Positions 12,362 through 23,924 of a stretch of DNA of 64,000 bases are shown piece by piece. Within the stretch, counting starts at the first letter, position 1, and every line of letters starts with the position of its first letter. The stretch is taken from the NCBI GenBank assembly GCA_039881145.1, contig JAYKKI010000008.1:30486501-30550500 (forward strand), in the 5' to 3' direction. Position numbers and translations under genes: made by a program. This stretch comes from Druceiella hillmani. Lineage: Eukaryota > Arthropoda > Insecta > Lepidoptera > Hepialidae. Under the pieces are notes generated by a model. That model was not told where the DNA came from. It was given only the letters and a program-made list of their open reading frames with translations, and did no database searches.

Positions 12362-15172
12362 GGGGAGACCGGGGTAGAATACTTAAGAAAAAAAAGCCAT
12401 TCAAAGAAAATTAAATTGTTTATTAAAAGAAATTTGACTCACATAGCAATATATGTAATTAAACTTTACATGATCAACTTGATTTATAGGCTAAATTACT
12501 TAATTATTTGGTAATAAGAAACAATAATGAGTAACTCAACATTCCCACTTTGCCTCGTGTTCGGGGCATAATGGAAAATTGTATGGGATAAAACAAGCAC
12601 AAATTTTAGTCAAGCTGGCAACGTTCACAAATCTGGGCTTCATCGTCTTCTTTATTAACTCCAGCACAGGAATTATTTTTCCGTAGCACATACTACAGAT
12701 TACCCATCCTTCAGTTGACTCCGAGTGCATGTACCCACAGTAGATGCAAGCGCATTCGTCATCATCTTCCTCTTTTGATGGATCAGTGTTCTTTTCTTAG
12801 GCTTCCTAGTTTTATTTTTGCCAGGTTTGTTGCATTTTTTCTTCTTTTTAAGTATCTTTATTTAGTCTCACTGTTCTTACAAAATTTATTTTTTTTCTGT
12901 CTTTTGTACGTTAGTCTTCCTTTTCTTAATTTTATTTTCTAAGTTTGACTTAAGTTCATTTTTATAAGGAAAATTAGTGAGTATTGCAGTTTTACCTTCT
13001 TTTCTAAGCTTACTTTCTTGAGTCCTAACTTCTTTTGATATTGCTACGATATTTGTTTAACTGACTAGAAACTTTATTATTTTTATTTCAGGAGTCTTCT
13101 GTTTCTCCACAGTAAGATGTTCAGTTTCTCATATGGCTGAAGTTGAAGCAATGGACTGAGATGGTACTTCAATGTCAGTCGGATTTTGATTTTCTTTATT
13201 ACAAGTGTCATTTGTAGTGAAGCTCTCCAAAATATTTGATGTGGAAGCTATAGATCGGGAAGGTGTTCTAAAGGTGGTTAAAGGTGGTCACTGTATCGTT
13301 ACAGTTGTTGGTTGGGGTGGAGTCCTCCAAAGTAGCTGAAGTTGAAGTATTAGGCTCAGGGGTCATTTCAGTGGTTGTCGGATTTTGAATATCTTTTATA
13401 GTGTAGACCTCTAAAGTGGCTGATGTTGAAGTTATAGATCGGGGTGGTATTTCAGTGGTTGTCGTTGTATTCAGATCATCATTGGGTACAATTTTTCGGT
13501 ATTAGTTGTCTCTGCAGCTAAGAAGTCTGCTTTTGTAAGTACATTCCGGTCTACTAGCCATATTCCGCATGTTTTAAAACCGTTTATGATAGTTAGCATT
13601 GATGCGACTTGAAGGCAAACGTTCCCAAAAAGATTTGCTATTTGAAAAGGCGTAACAACATTATCAGGATGCTCTCGTAACCACGTTTTTACCTCTGCAC
13701 TATAGTAAACACTTAGCGGTAGCGTGAAGGCAGCGTCCAAAGGCCGCAATTTGTGGATGCATTTTGGTGCATAATAATATAACATGGTTTTCTCTCGCAT
13801 AGTCAATTAAGTCAATATTTTTTGTATGTAATCCAGTAGTAGTAAGACTGGTTTCTCTTTCGTGGGCTTTGTGAACTTTACAAATGATTTAAACCGATCA
13901 AAAATATTTTTGATGTTATCCAGCCAGTGCGCCATCAAACAATTCATTTTTTATGCGTTTCGAGCATATATCAACATAGGTGGAACATAAGTTCCTGACA
14001 CATTAAAACAGATCTCGGCTGTTAGTAATTGACGTCTTTCTGCTGAATATAGACAGCTGATTTGTTTCTGGCTTTTCGACGACAAAATTTTTTTGGTACT
14101 GTGCTGATACCCGTTTCATCAACATTGTATATTTTGTCTGGTGTCAGTGAATGCTTGTCAACAACCTCTTCCAACAATGTAAAGAACTCACTAACTTCTA
14201 CTTTGTTGAAACCCATAGCTCTCGCAGCAAAAGTTGGCTCGGGGCGCCTGTATTTTAAATGTGGATGTCGCTTCAAAAATTCGCTTAGTCAGTCTTCACC
14301 AGTCATTTCGTTTCCAGCGTTGAACGGATTTTCAATATTATTTCTCTTAACCAGTTGATAAGCAAAACACCAAGCTCTTTACCTGTTAAACCGAATAGTC
14401 GTGCTTCCATAGTTTTTGTATATTGTAATAATTTATTTTTCTTTTCTTTGTTAAAAACTGTTTTGTAGCGTCGCAAACATTTTTTTCCATAACCATTATC
14501 TGAATCTGTGTCTGTCTGAATCTGTCTTCATTTGCATAATGCCGTGCTTTCTTAACACGACGTTCTAAAGATTTAATTTAATTTAGGCACATTAAGTACT
14601 TGAGGCTCTGAGAATTCCCATTTTTTCAGAAATAAGAGCGTTGACTGCTCTTCTCATATCATTCTCTTCCTATTTTGCATCATCTGTTTTTCGTTTATAA
14701 TTGCGAACCATCTTGACTGTAAAAAAATAAGAAGAAGCTTAGAAACACATAGGTACGACATTTTTAACACATACCTTAAAAACGAGGCATGATTGTGTTA
14801 GTATCCCATTGTGCCCCGATCGTTTTGCCCCAACAAAGATATTTTCAAATAAAACTAGTCACTTATAACCTAAAACAAAGACAGAGGCAAACAGCACCCA
14901 ATATCAGAATTCAATAAAACAACTCTGGTTTTTGGTCGATGATACGGTGAACTTGCTTTCTCACCTCACAGGAATTCGTTAAATTATAAACAAATACAGT
15001 TTTTTTCACAATGTAGCCAAAAAACGCAGCGACAAGTTTGTCTGCAGCTGACTAACGTGAGGGGACTGAAGTTCGTTCGAATGGCGCGATTGCCGGCTCA
15101 GTTGCGTGTACGAGTCACGCGCACTAGCGCATTTTCCGTCCTGCCTCGAACCTCGTTTTGCTCCGGTCTCCC
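12362..15172 (-). mobile_element. pogo/Tigger-like DNA transposon, complete ends, inactive
   Basis: A 2,811-bp element delimited by TA on both sides (12360-12361 and 15173-15174), the target duplication of the Tc1/mariner superfamily. The left end GGGGAGACCGGGGTAG and the inverted right end GGGAGACCGGAGCAAA form a short imperfect terminal repeat. A second shared theme lies inside each end (GTTCGGGGCATAATGG at about 12560 and CCATTGTGCCCCGATCG at about 14800), possibly subterminal transposase-binding repeats. The interior holds the remains of a transposase gene on the minus strand. Both ends are visible, so this is a full-length insertion that decayed in place. Confidence 0.85.
12606..14711 (-). 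pseudogene. pogo/Tigger-type transposase, broken by frameshifts and stops
   Basis: Reading on the minus strand from the ATG at 14711: MVRNYKRKTDDAK, a stop, then EENDMRRAVNAL, the Psq/CENP-B-type DNA-binding start of this family. Next come FAARAMGFNKVEVSEFF and YNVDETGISTVP (14276-14022), holding the first catalytic Asp of the DDE_1 domain; LLLLDY near 13840, the second; and HKLRPLDAAF (13806-13471 frame), the third, followed by VTPFQIANLFG. A low-complexity Thr/Ser/Pro linker follows. The C-terminus has a PHD-like Cys finger (CIYCGYMHSESTEGWVICSMC near 12700-12765, then ICERC after a frameshift), common in insect pogo-like transposases. At least four frameshifts and several stops disrupt it. 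Family assignment is firm; activity is excluded. Confidence 0.85.
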
Positions 15173-15174
15173 TA

Positions 15175-16240
15175 CATAAAACATTAATTCATGAATTTGA
15201 AATTATAGAAAATTTTCTAGTATTTTTAGGTTAACATTTTGGAGGAAGTAAGAATTAAACAAATAAGAATTTGAAATCAGACAGAGAATGATATCATGAC
15301 ATTTTTTAACGTATAAGTAAAATTATTTATAATTATCTGCAGAAACAAAAATGTAAAGAAAAAAAGAGAGATTTCTGAGATTTTTGAAAAAGAAACAAAC
15401 TGCAAGAAAAACATAAATACAGAATCTACTGAAGAATAAAAGAACTGTGTCATATGCTGTTATAAGAACAAAAAAGGTTATTAAAAATGAGTTTAACTTT
15501 GAATTTCTACTTCATGCAGTATAATTTCTCATTAAGTGTGTCTTTTTTCTGTTACCAAAGTATTTGTAGTTATTTAGCATGTAATTTAATTTTAGACGAA
15601 ATTTTCAGTAATTTCATTTGTGTATCCACTCAATGATCCAAAATATTTTCACATTGTCTCCAATTACATTTTTCAGAAATAAAAAAATGGACGAGTGCTT
15701 TATTTTAAATGGTTATTCAGTATTTTCTTCTCACTAAATATAGCGAGATAAAAATGATAAAAATGATGCTGTAAAGTTTTCCATTGATTCTGAATTCAAA
15801 ACTTTTTTATTTCTCACTTTCTTTAATTTTAATTTTTTTGACGCAGATTCTGTTAGTTGGTAATTCTCGTCTCCATACTATGTACTTGTCTCTGTAACAT
15901 TTTCGCAAGAACAAGATTTTGAAATTATGAGTCCGTGAAAAAAAGAGAGAAAAGTGAATAATTTTATTAACTAGCTTTATTTTATTAACTTATAAGCTTA
16001 ATTTTATTAATTAACTAACTATATGTGCCCCACGGTTTCACTTGCGTGATATTCGAAATAATTAAAGTTATTAGTATTTTTTTCTCTCTTAGCTCTCTCT
16101 CTCCTCATAGCGCGAGTTCTTCTGGTTCCTTAGTTTGTCTCTTAGTGTACAAAATCCTAAAATGAAGAAAATTTGACATATAAAGAATAAATTAACCAAT
16201 AATTGTTCCAAAACCTAACTTTGTTACGTGGTGTGTTTAT
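15175..16240. other. AT-rich DNA, no gene seen
   Basis: No credible frame. It contains long A/T-skewed stretches with GAAATT and TTTTC words but no delimitable element. Confidence 0.5.
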
Positions 16241-16263
16241 TGAAAGAGGCTATAGGCAAAAGC

Positions 16264-16545
16264 TTTAATAACAAGCGAATTTATGTGAAGCCTATTATAT
16301 CAGTGGGAGATATATTAAGCGAATTCGTATGAAACCTCTTATTATAACTTAGTGATATAATACGCAAATAGGTAGTGGGCCCATTAAGTCACCGAGTGAG
16401 ATATAGTAAGCGAATATGTATGAAGCCTATTACATCACTGAGAGATATAATAAGCGAATAAGTATGAGGTCCATTATGGCACTAAATGAGGTATTGTAAC
16501 TGAATATGTATGAATCCTATTATATCACTGAGTGACCTATGGTTT
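16264..16545. repeat. Degenerate tandem repeat, unit about 44-46 bp, about 6 copies
   Basis: Units follow GAGATATAATAAGCGAATA then GTATGAAGCCTATTATATCAC. Six copies can be followed, with substitutions and small indels. There is no coding frame through the array. Confidence 0.85.
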
Positions 16546-16679
16546 GCTTGCAATTTGTTTTTTAAATAATATATGATTTATAACGCAAACTATAATATCT
16601 ATTAAACATTGTGCTGTTACAATTTTTTCATGACAATCTTTAATTAATTAATTTACGCTGCTTGTCTTCTAGACCAACC

Positions 16680-16920
16680 AGCTATTGAATCCACCCATAC
16701 GTGAACGGTAGATCTGAATTGTACAGTGAGGCAGACAGACAGTAAAGCAGGGCGGCGCTAACAATGGGCGCGTCACCCCGCACGCGTGCGCCGCCCACCG
16801 CAGCGGCGCGCTAACAATGCGTCCGCTCACCGCCGCGCCGCCTGTGAGCATCCAATGCTCAGGGGCGTTCGTGGGGTATTTTATGCCACGACGTTTTGTT
16901 CGGTGCATTCTCAATTATAC
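16680..16920. promoter_or_regulatory. GC-rich island with a duplicated GCTAACAATG motif
   Basis: The most GC-rich short block of the left half, dense in CpG (CGGCGCGC, CGCACGCGTGCGCCGCCC). GCTAACAATG occurs twice (16757-16766 and 16810-16819), each preceded by CGGCG/GCGGCGC and followed about 10 bp later by CACC. ACAATG is a Sox-type core. An 81-codon frame crosses the island on the minus strand but its Arg/Ala/Pro-rich content reflects GC. Candidate enhancer or CpG-type promoter; inference only. Confidence 0.35.
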
Positions 16921-17500
16921 TGGATGGATTCAGTGTCTATAAATATGTGGTAATACGAATGATTAAATTCATCTTTTCAGAGTATCAACCCTTAAAAGGT
17001 GAAAAAATAGTTCTTAATTATTCTTATTGACCCCCTTTATTACACGACTGCGCAAATAATACTTCTTGTATTATGTACTCAGTATTTATACTTGTAGCTA
17101 TGTGAGTTTCTTTATTTGTAGCGACGAAATAGCTCAATCGATTTTAATAAATAAGTAGACGTTAAAATTAGTGAATAATCCCGAGTAACACAAGCTATAC
17201 GACGTTACAACAAAATAAATATGGCGTGCGTAATATTTAAATTTGAAACAAGAAAAAAAATAAACAGCCAAACCCATTGAATGTGTCTTCACCGTCCACA
17301 GTTTATTTAAAAGATCCTAAAAATACATAATAGTACTCCGTGTGGTCATTTATGATTTAAAACAAAAAATAAGCTTAAAAAATATTATAAAAATAATAAT
17401 AAACACATCTGTCCGAAAATGTTGTGTCCCACCAACAAAGCAAACATAGCAAACGTCGAAAATTTTCATGTGTAGTATGATATATTAATAACAATATTCT
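16921..17500. other. AT-rich DNA, no gene seen
   Basis: Nothing recognisable before the decayed retrotransposon begins. Confidence 0.45.
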
Positions 17501-17549
17501 ATCAAAACAAAACAAAGCCACTGATTTCTTGACTCCTCATTCTATCATT

Positions 17550-20390
17550 TAGTGCGCAACATGCACTGGGGCTAAAATTCATGGCACTAAACTATCCATA
17601 CCTCCTGAGATTCATACCACCAAAATTAAATCCACAAAATATCTAGATGGCAAAGTAGATTAGAAAAAAGTTTAATGACTTAAGAATGAAAATATATATG
17701 TTAAAACAAGACGTAAAATTTAATAACAATAGAAAATTAGATAAACAAGTCGAACGAATAAAAAACAATTCAAAATTCACTATTCACGTGAAGAACCAAA
17801 TAGCGAATTCTCACATTTCCTTGATACCTTTAAACAACAACTGATCGTAATAGCAGTAAGCTAACGGATATGAAAATTACAGTCGCTGTAAACTTCAAAA
17901 CGAAACTTTTTTAAACAAGGAAAACCAATTTTATCGAACACTCAAACATGCAAACACCAACAATAAAAGTAATTAATAGAATACAGTGACCCGTACAATT
18001 TATAAAAGTTCTGGTCAGAAATATGGAGTAACTCAGTTCAACATAACATCAGTGCTGGATGAATTAGAACTGAAATGTTAAATGACATAAATAAACTGGA
18101 AATGCAACATGACATTATATCCATTGACACATTTAAAAACGTTATTCGAAAATTACATAACTAGAAGGCTCCTGCGAGTGACCACATACATAATTATTGC
18201 TAAAACATTAACGTACATTCACCCATTTATACACCAACACTTAAAAAAAATTAATTCAGTACTTAGATACAATTCTCTAGAGTAGATATCACATACATGC
18301 TGCTGAATGCATGCTGGAGATCTCGCTAATCCAGTGAACTATCGTGCTATTAAATGCTTTTAAACAGATTATAAAATAATGGCCACTTGTATTACACAAC
18401 TCGTATATAAATATATTGACAGCTGTTCAATAGTATACTAAAAACAGAAAAGATGTAAAAAGTTCAGTCAAGGTTGTAAAGAGCATATCATTATAGATTC
18501 AGTAATATTAAGGAAGGTATATCGAAAAAAACAACCCTTTACCGCATGTATATTGACTACAAAAATCCATATGACTCTGTATCGCATCCGCGACCCTTAA
18601 AAGTAATAAGAATGTATAAAATATATCCTACAGTTATCTCATTCTGGAGCGATGTCCCGCAACTCAAACTTAATATAGTGCCATAGCAACTCATTTAATT
18701 CAGATATAATTATGTATATTCCAAGGAGTTACCCTAGACACTTTGTGGTTTTGTTTAGCATTAAATCCCTTGTGTAAACTTTGTGGTTTTGTTTAGCATT
18801 AAATCCCTTGTGTAATTTCTACAAAAACCGGATACAAATTTATATATATTTTAATACGGCAAACAGGCAGATGAACTTGTTTACTGTATATAACTTATTT
18901 AGTCTATATGGAGGAAATTAAATTATATGTTAATAATAAAAATGATTTAAACAGACTGGTAAACCTAACCGAAACATTTTCTAATGGTATAGCCATGGAT
19001 TTTGGGAAAATAAATGTAAAATAAATTCATTTAAAAAAGGAAAGATCCATCGGTACTCTTATGAATTACAAGGTGGACTAAAAATAACACCTCTAAATGA
19101 ATATGAAACATACAAATATTTACGATTTAATCAATCAAATAAGAGTAAATATGGAAAAAGGAAAGCGATTTAATTTTAAAATTTAACAGTAGACTAAAAC
19201 CAATTTCAAAAACACAACTTTATGGTAAGAATATGATAAAAACAATAAATACATATGTAATAACGTTCTTAACCTACAATTCAAAATAGTTAATTGAACT
19301 AAAACAAAATATAAATCAATACAAAGTGCAATAACATCGTTTATCAAAAGTCAAAAAGATTACCCTCGTTCTTTCACATACAGCGACTAATCTTACCAAG
19401 AAACGAAGGAGAAAGAGCACTGAACATAATGAATGGCAGACTGTCGACAGAGAAAAATTACGGAATTATCGTGAAGACTTGAGTTACTTAAACCTCGACA
19501 AACTTGCATCAAACGCGTAGCTAACTCGAGGCGAGCTCTTTCCAGAGATAGAAGGATTCATATTGGCTATTCATGATCAAGCGATAGAGACACGGACTTA
19601 TAAGAAACATATTGTTAAACTCCACTAGTACTACAAATGACGACTGTCGATGTAACAGCTCATCAGAAACTATTCATCATAAAACCAGTGTTTGAAAAGC
19701 AATAACACGAATAGTCTACAAACGCTGATATAACCAAATCGCTAATATAATATATAAAAAATTATTAACCGAAACTGCTGTTCCATGCTATAAATACATA
19801 CCGTAACCTATTCTTGAGAATTATAGCGACAAATTATATTATAACAGGGCAATAGTCACTGACAAGTATGTACATTTGAATAGACAAGACTTAACCTACA
19901 TCGACATGGCAATAAAACGGCACAGATTTTAAACATAGCCGTACCAAAATATCATAATCTCCAACATACAATAACTAAAAAATGTCAAAAAACAAGGATT
20001 TTAAGAAAGAAATAACCGGAATGCGGAATTTGGGAAAAGTTATAATGATACCCATAGTCATTTCTACTACAGGCATCGTCCTTCAAACACTCCATGCTCT
20101 TGATCTATCACCTATGTTTTAATTAAAAAATCTGCTTCAATAAATGAAAGTTTGTTAAGGTAGTTACTCATATCAACTCATATATTTACATACATACGCC
20201 TACTCAAACACAAAACCTAATGCAGGTACTCACAAACCACACAAAACAAATACACCTGACCAACTATATAATCATGTATACATATTTCATAAGCACAATA
20301 GTTTGGCGAAAAGCTCGTGTTACTGGAATAACCCTAAACTAATCTTGGAGCAATTAAAAGATGTAAAAGAATAATAATAAACGCTCATAA
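17550..20390 (+). pseudogene. Non-LTR retrotransposon remnant, likely R4/Dong-like with restriction-like endonuclease
   Basis: No long frame survives, but fragments align in order with a reverse-transcriptase protein: WQSRLEKSL (~17650); YIDYKNPYDSV near 18555, the RT motif holding the first catalytic Asp; GVTLDTLWFCLALNPL near 18726; AMDFGKIN near 18993; ILPRNEGERALNIMNGRL near 19395; EGFILAIHDQAIETRTYKKH near 19550; and a C-terminal piece with NRQDLTYIDMA near 19880. The last two resemble the region before and within the restriction-like endonuclease of R4/Dong-type elements, where a PD..D motif is expected; here PD reads as QD. The 3' part ends near a short TAA-type run at 20370-20390. The clade is an inference; that it is a dead non-LTR element is well supported. 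A 38-bp internal tandem duplication sits at 18741-18816. Confidence 0.65.
18741..18816 (+). repeat. 38-bp tandem duplication inside the dead reverse transcriptase
   Basis: Two identical copies starting CTTTGTGGTTTTGTTTAGCA, 38 bp apart. It lies in a former coding segment and is not a multiple of three, so it is a post-inactivation or inactivating event. Confidence 0.9.
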
Positions 20391-21725
20391 GTAAAGCGAA
20401 CGGGCATACACATAAGGTCACATATTGTTCCGAGTGGACCTCTCTAAGAGCTGTTTTTATTTCAGAATTGTGAATGTAAATCTTAAATATTGTGATGACT
20501 TTTGCTTTATTGGGATTCTCTTTTTGCTATTTTAATTTATATGAAATCTAGGATAAGATGTGTTGGCTTTGGTGTCATGGTAACACGATTCTCTTTTTTG
20601 TTTTAGTGATTTTGAATAGTGGATTGCATAAATATTATTGTTTCAGTCCTAGCAATAATACATCGGGTTTGGCTTTACCTTAACAGGGTTCTCATTCTGC
20701 TTGTTTGAATTTGGATAGTGTAGTTGTTTATGTGTAGTATCTACCTACGATAAAAGGTAAAGGTTCTGTGAAAGAAAAATAATTATGAATCACACGATAA
20801 AAAGACGTATTTGGAATTGAATTACTCAAGAGATATGTACATTTTTTTACATATTTATTCCGAGTTCCGTACAAGCTTCGTCATAACTTCTACACTTCCG
20901 ATTGAAATTTGCATTACAATTGGGAGGCCTATCTGACAGCAGACAAAATTCTTAAGCGAGACATTCATATTCAAAGTATATTATTACCTGTTTTGATTAA
21001 ATTAATACAGCAGTCGTGGACATTGAAACAAAACGTTATTGATTTAAATCTAATCTTGTTCTCCGTCTCTAAAGAACCAAGAAAATATATTTTTGATAAT
21101 GTAGAGCTATGATGGTTGAATTTTACATCAATGTCAAAATAATATTGAGCCATTTGCATCTTACCGCAGAAAGAGATAGTTTGAAATACCTCATTAGATC
21201 ATATCATCGAGATATGGGTCCAAAGATGTGCATCGCTATGTTATCACACAGTAAGGAAATTATTTTGTATTGACACGTAATGCACTTACTTAGTACTTAC
21301 GTACTTAGTAGATTCTGTATACCCGCCTTAAACGTTTATTACAATGGCTGGGATCAGGTTTTTAATAAAAACAGTAATCGAAAGAGAAGATCAATTAGGA
21401 GAAACAAATGGTGAAGATTTGGTAGCCCGATAATATCGGATATAACTTTGTGTTTTTAAAAGCAATTATGGAAGTAGAATATTGTCAAAGATGAACAATG
21501 AGTGAGATGCTCACAATCGAATTACAGAAACTACTCAACTACCACTGCAAATAATTTATCTATTCCTCTTCTGCAGATTTTTAGGACAGCACTATGTATA
21601 TCAATAGTTTTTCGAAATGGCAAAAGTACATTGATATGTGGAGATGTATTTTGATTGACAAATGCTTATTCTATGTAAAAGGGTAATGTAACAGGTGAAA
21701 CCCCAATTCGTATACAAATCTGTAT
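20391..21725. other. AT-rich DNA, no gene seen
   Basis: No domain-bearing frame. Two imperfect repeats around 20500 and 20640 share GGATTCTC/GGGTTCTC..TTTTGTTTTAGTG words. No element is delimited. Confidence 0.45.
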
Positions 21726-21727
21726 TT

Positions 21728-21920
21728 TTAGGATTCCGTATCTTAAAAAAACAAAACCCTTATAAGATCATTCACGTGTCTGTCCGTATATCGGTCATAA
21801 CCGTTTTCGTCGGACATCGCTTGACGGAGAAACTTGAGATTATTACCCCGCATATATCGTAATAGCAAAGACTCAAGAATATTTGGAAATGCTAACATTG
21901 CCAAATATTTTATATAATAC
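21728..21920 (+). repeat. Interspersed repeat of the CCGTC family
   Basis: Contains GGATTCCGTATCTTAAAAA, then CCCTTATAAGATCATTCACG, then TGTCTGTCCGTATATCGG and ACTCAAGAATATTTGGAAAT, in the same order as the copies at 9.77 and 46.26 kb. Confidence 0.55.
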
Positions 21921-21936
21921 CCAAAATTTTGAAAAA

Positions 21937-22079
21937 AATATTTTAAGACCTTTAGAACTAACCCTTTTAAATGACACCCTGCAATATTTATGGAATCAAA
22001 AAAAAATTGAAGTACATAATTTGCCCTTCATAAAGAAGGTATCGTTTAAACGGGTTAGTTCTAAAGGTCTTGAAATACT
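21937..22079. repeat. 36-bp inverted repeat
   Basis: The arms 21937-21972 and 22044-22079 include a perfect 20-bp core (AAGACCTTTAGAACTAACCC and its complement). The 71-bp spacer holds no gene. It may be the foldback part of the neighbouring interspersed repeat, since a similar layout occurs at 9.87-10.01 kb. Confidence 0.85.
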
Positions 22080-22143
22080 TTTTTCATAATTTTAGATATT
22101 ACGAGATATACAGAGAAATAAGCGAAAAAAATATGTTCCTCCT

Positions 22144-22163
22144 TTATTTTTCCCTCGAATTCT
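22144..22163. repeat. Target site duplication, left
   Basis: TTATTTTTCCCTCGAATTCT matches 22741-22760 (TTATTTTATCCTCGAATTCT) at 18 of 20 positions and flanks the short retrotransposon copy. Confidence 0.8.
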
Positions 22164-22740
22164 TTATTTATATTGGCCATTCAAGATCAAGCGATAGAGA
22201 AACGGAATTATCAAAACACATTGTTAAACTCCACTGGTGCTACAAATGACGACTGTCGATGTAACAGCTCATCAGAAACTATTCATCATAAAACCTGCGT
22301 TTGAAAAGCAATAGCACTAATAGACTACAAACGCTAATATAACCAAATCGCTAATATAATATATAAAAAAATATTAATCCAAACTGCTGTTCCATGCTAT
22401 AAATACTTACCGTAATCTATTCTTGAGAATTATAGCGACAAATGATATTATGACAGGACAATACGCACTGACAAGTATGTACATTTTAATAGACAAGACG
22501 TAATCTTCACCGACATGGCTATAAAACGGCACAGATTTTAGACATAGCTGTACCAAAATATCATAATTTCCAACATACAATAGCTAAAAAAATGTCAAAA
22601 AAACGGATTTTAAGAAAGAAATAACCGGAATGCGGAGTTTGGGAAAAGTACCACTACCCATAGTCATTTCAACTACAGGCATCGTCCTTCAAACACTCTA
22701 TGCTAGCATTGAAAGTCTTGATCTATCACCTATGTTTTAA
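22164..22740 (+). mobile_element. Truncated second copy of the R4/Dong-like element
   Basis: About 570 bp colinear with 19561-20110 at roughly 90% identity, covering the C-terminal endonuclease region of the former protein. It begins inside the coding region and ends with the shared CACCTATGTTTTAA; the first copy then continues into different sequence. The flanking 20-bp duplication shows a genuine target-primed insertion of a 5'-truncated RNA, perhaps polyadenylated or ended early. The frame is disrupted by stops in both copies. Confidence 0.8.
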
Positions 22741-22760
22741 TTATTTTATCCTCGAATTCT
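22741..22760. repeat. Target site duplication, right
   Basis: Partner of 22144-22163; 18 of 20 positions match. Confidence 0.8.
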
Positions 22761-23049
22761 GGCATTTTCTTTAAATTATTTGTTTTTAGTTTAATGTTTA
22801 CCTATCTAAACGTATAATAAAACCGTAATAGAATAAATTCTCTACCTAAAAATATTTTAAAAAGAATGATTGATATGATATGAAATGGTAATAGAAGCCA
22901 GAAAACCATTTTTGTCTGTAAGTATGTATAAGTCTGTTAAGTATGTAAAAATGAACTTTTTATTTGTTATGTGCATTTAAACTATTTGTATATATTTAAA
23001 TCTTATTTTTGCTTAATTGTTCGTTATTCAGTCATTTAAAAAGTTTCAA

Positions 23050-23407
23050 TCAGCCTGAAGCTTTATGAAGTTCCCACCATCGTGCTTTCTCTCTACATAA
23101 AAATAGCTCTATTACAGCTGTGGTCTCTTCATCCATATGACGCTTCTGGAAGCAAGGAAATATTGTCATCAAGTTTGTTTTGCTCTCTTCTGCGTATTCA
23201 TCTTTTCTAACCACTTCCACTCCTACAGCCAGCCGAGCTGCATAGGAGTTGGCTGCAAATGACCATTTTAATCGGTTCACTTTCCTTCGCTACTGTAATT
23301 GGACATTGTGCTGGACTATATGAACGGACAAGGCATTGCATTGGGCTTTGCGGCCGCTCAGTATTTCCGCAAGGGTATCCCGCCACTAAAGGATAGTACT
23401 TTGTCAA
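23050..23407 (-). pseudogene. Unrecognised coding-like segment in two frames
   Basis: Two overlapping minus-strand frames (23407-23207 and 23280-23050) read as mixed-composition protein, unlike the Lys/Ile/Asn-rich chance frames elsewhere: YYPLVAGYPCGNTERP, then after a shift WSFAANSYAARLAVGVEVV and ending LCREKARWWELHKASG. The local GC is higher than on either side. I do not recognise the family. It could be a fragment of a host gene (retro-pseudogene) or of an unrecognised transposable element. One frameshift near 23270 would join the two parts. Confidence 0.3.
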
Positions 23408-23409
23408 TT

Positions 23410-23888
23410 AATGTAAGCTTACGTTAGTATCAGTCAGCTAGATATATATTTTCCTTCGATAAAATTTTCTTATTTCATTTAAAGATTATTCTGATATTAC
23501 TCTTTTTTCATTTCGAAATAATAATAAACATAGAAGTTTCAAGTCCAAATCGCACCCTTTTTTATTTTGCCTGTTTTTGGAAGATCTCACGAATCGATGC
23601 CAACGGATTTCTTCAAGCCATAATGGTTATAAAATTACGCGTACTTTTATATATCATCGACAAGAAGATAACATTTTTTCTAATTTTTCGCTGTTTTACA
23701 GTGCTGTTCGTTGGCCATGTTCATTAGGTCCATGGTTGGAGTGCCTAAAATTATATAAAAACTGCCTAAGTGTAAGTTGGGTTCTATACCTCGTTCGAAG
23801 TGAACTTACTTTATTTATTATAAGTCAACATTAATATGGATGTCTTGGCTTATAAATATTTGATAATGCCTAATATAATCCAGTAGAG
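23410..23888. other. AT-rich DNA, no gene supported
   Basis: An 85-codon frame (23577-23834) has no visible domain and starts without a convincing ATG. Nothing else is recognisable. Confidence 0.4.
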
Positions 23889-23889
23889 G

Positions 23890-23915
23890 ATATATATATA
23901 TATATATATATATAT
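23890..23915. repeat. Short (TA)n microsatellite
   Basis: About 13 uninterrupted TA units. Confidence 0.95.
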
Positions 23916-23924
23916 TATGGTGAG

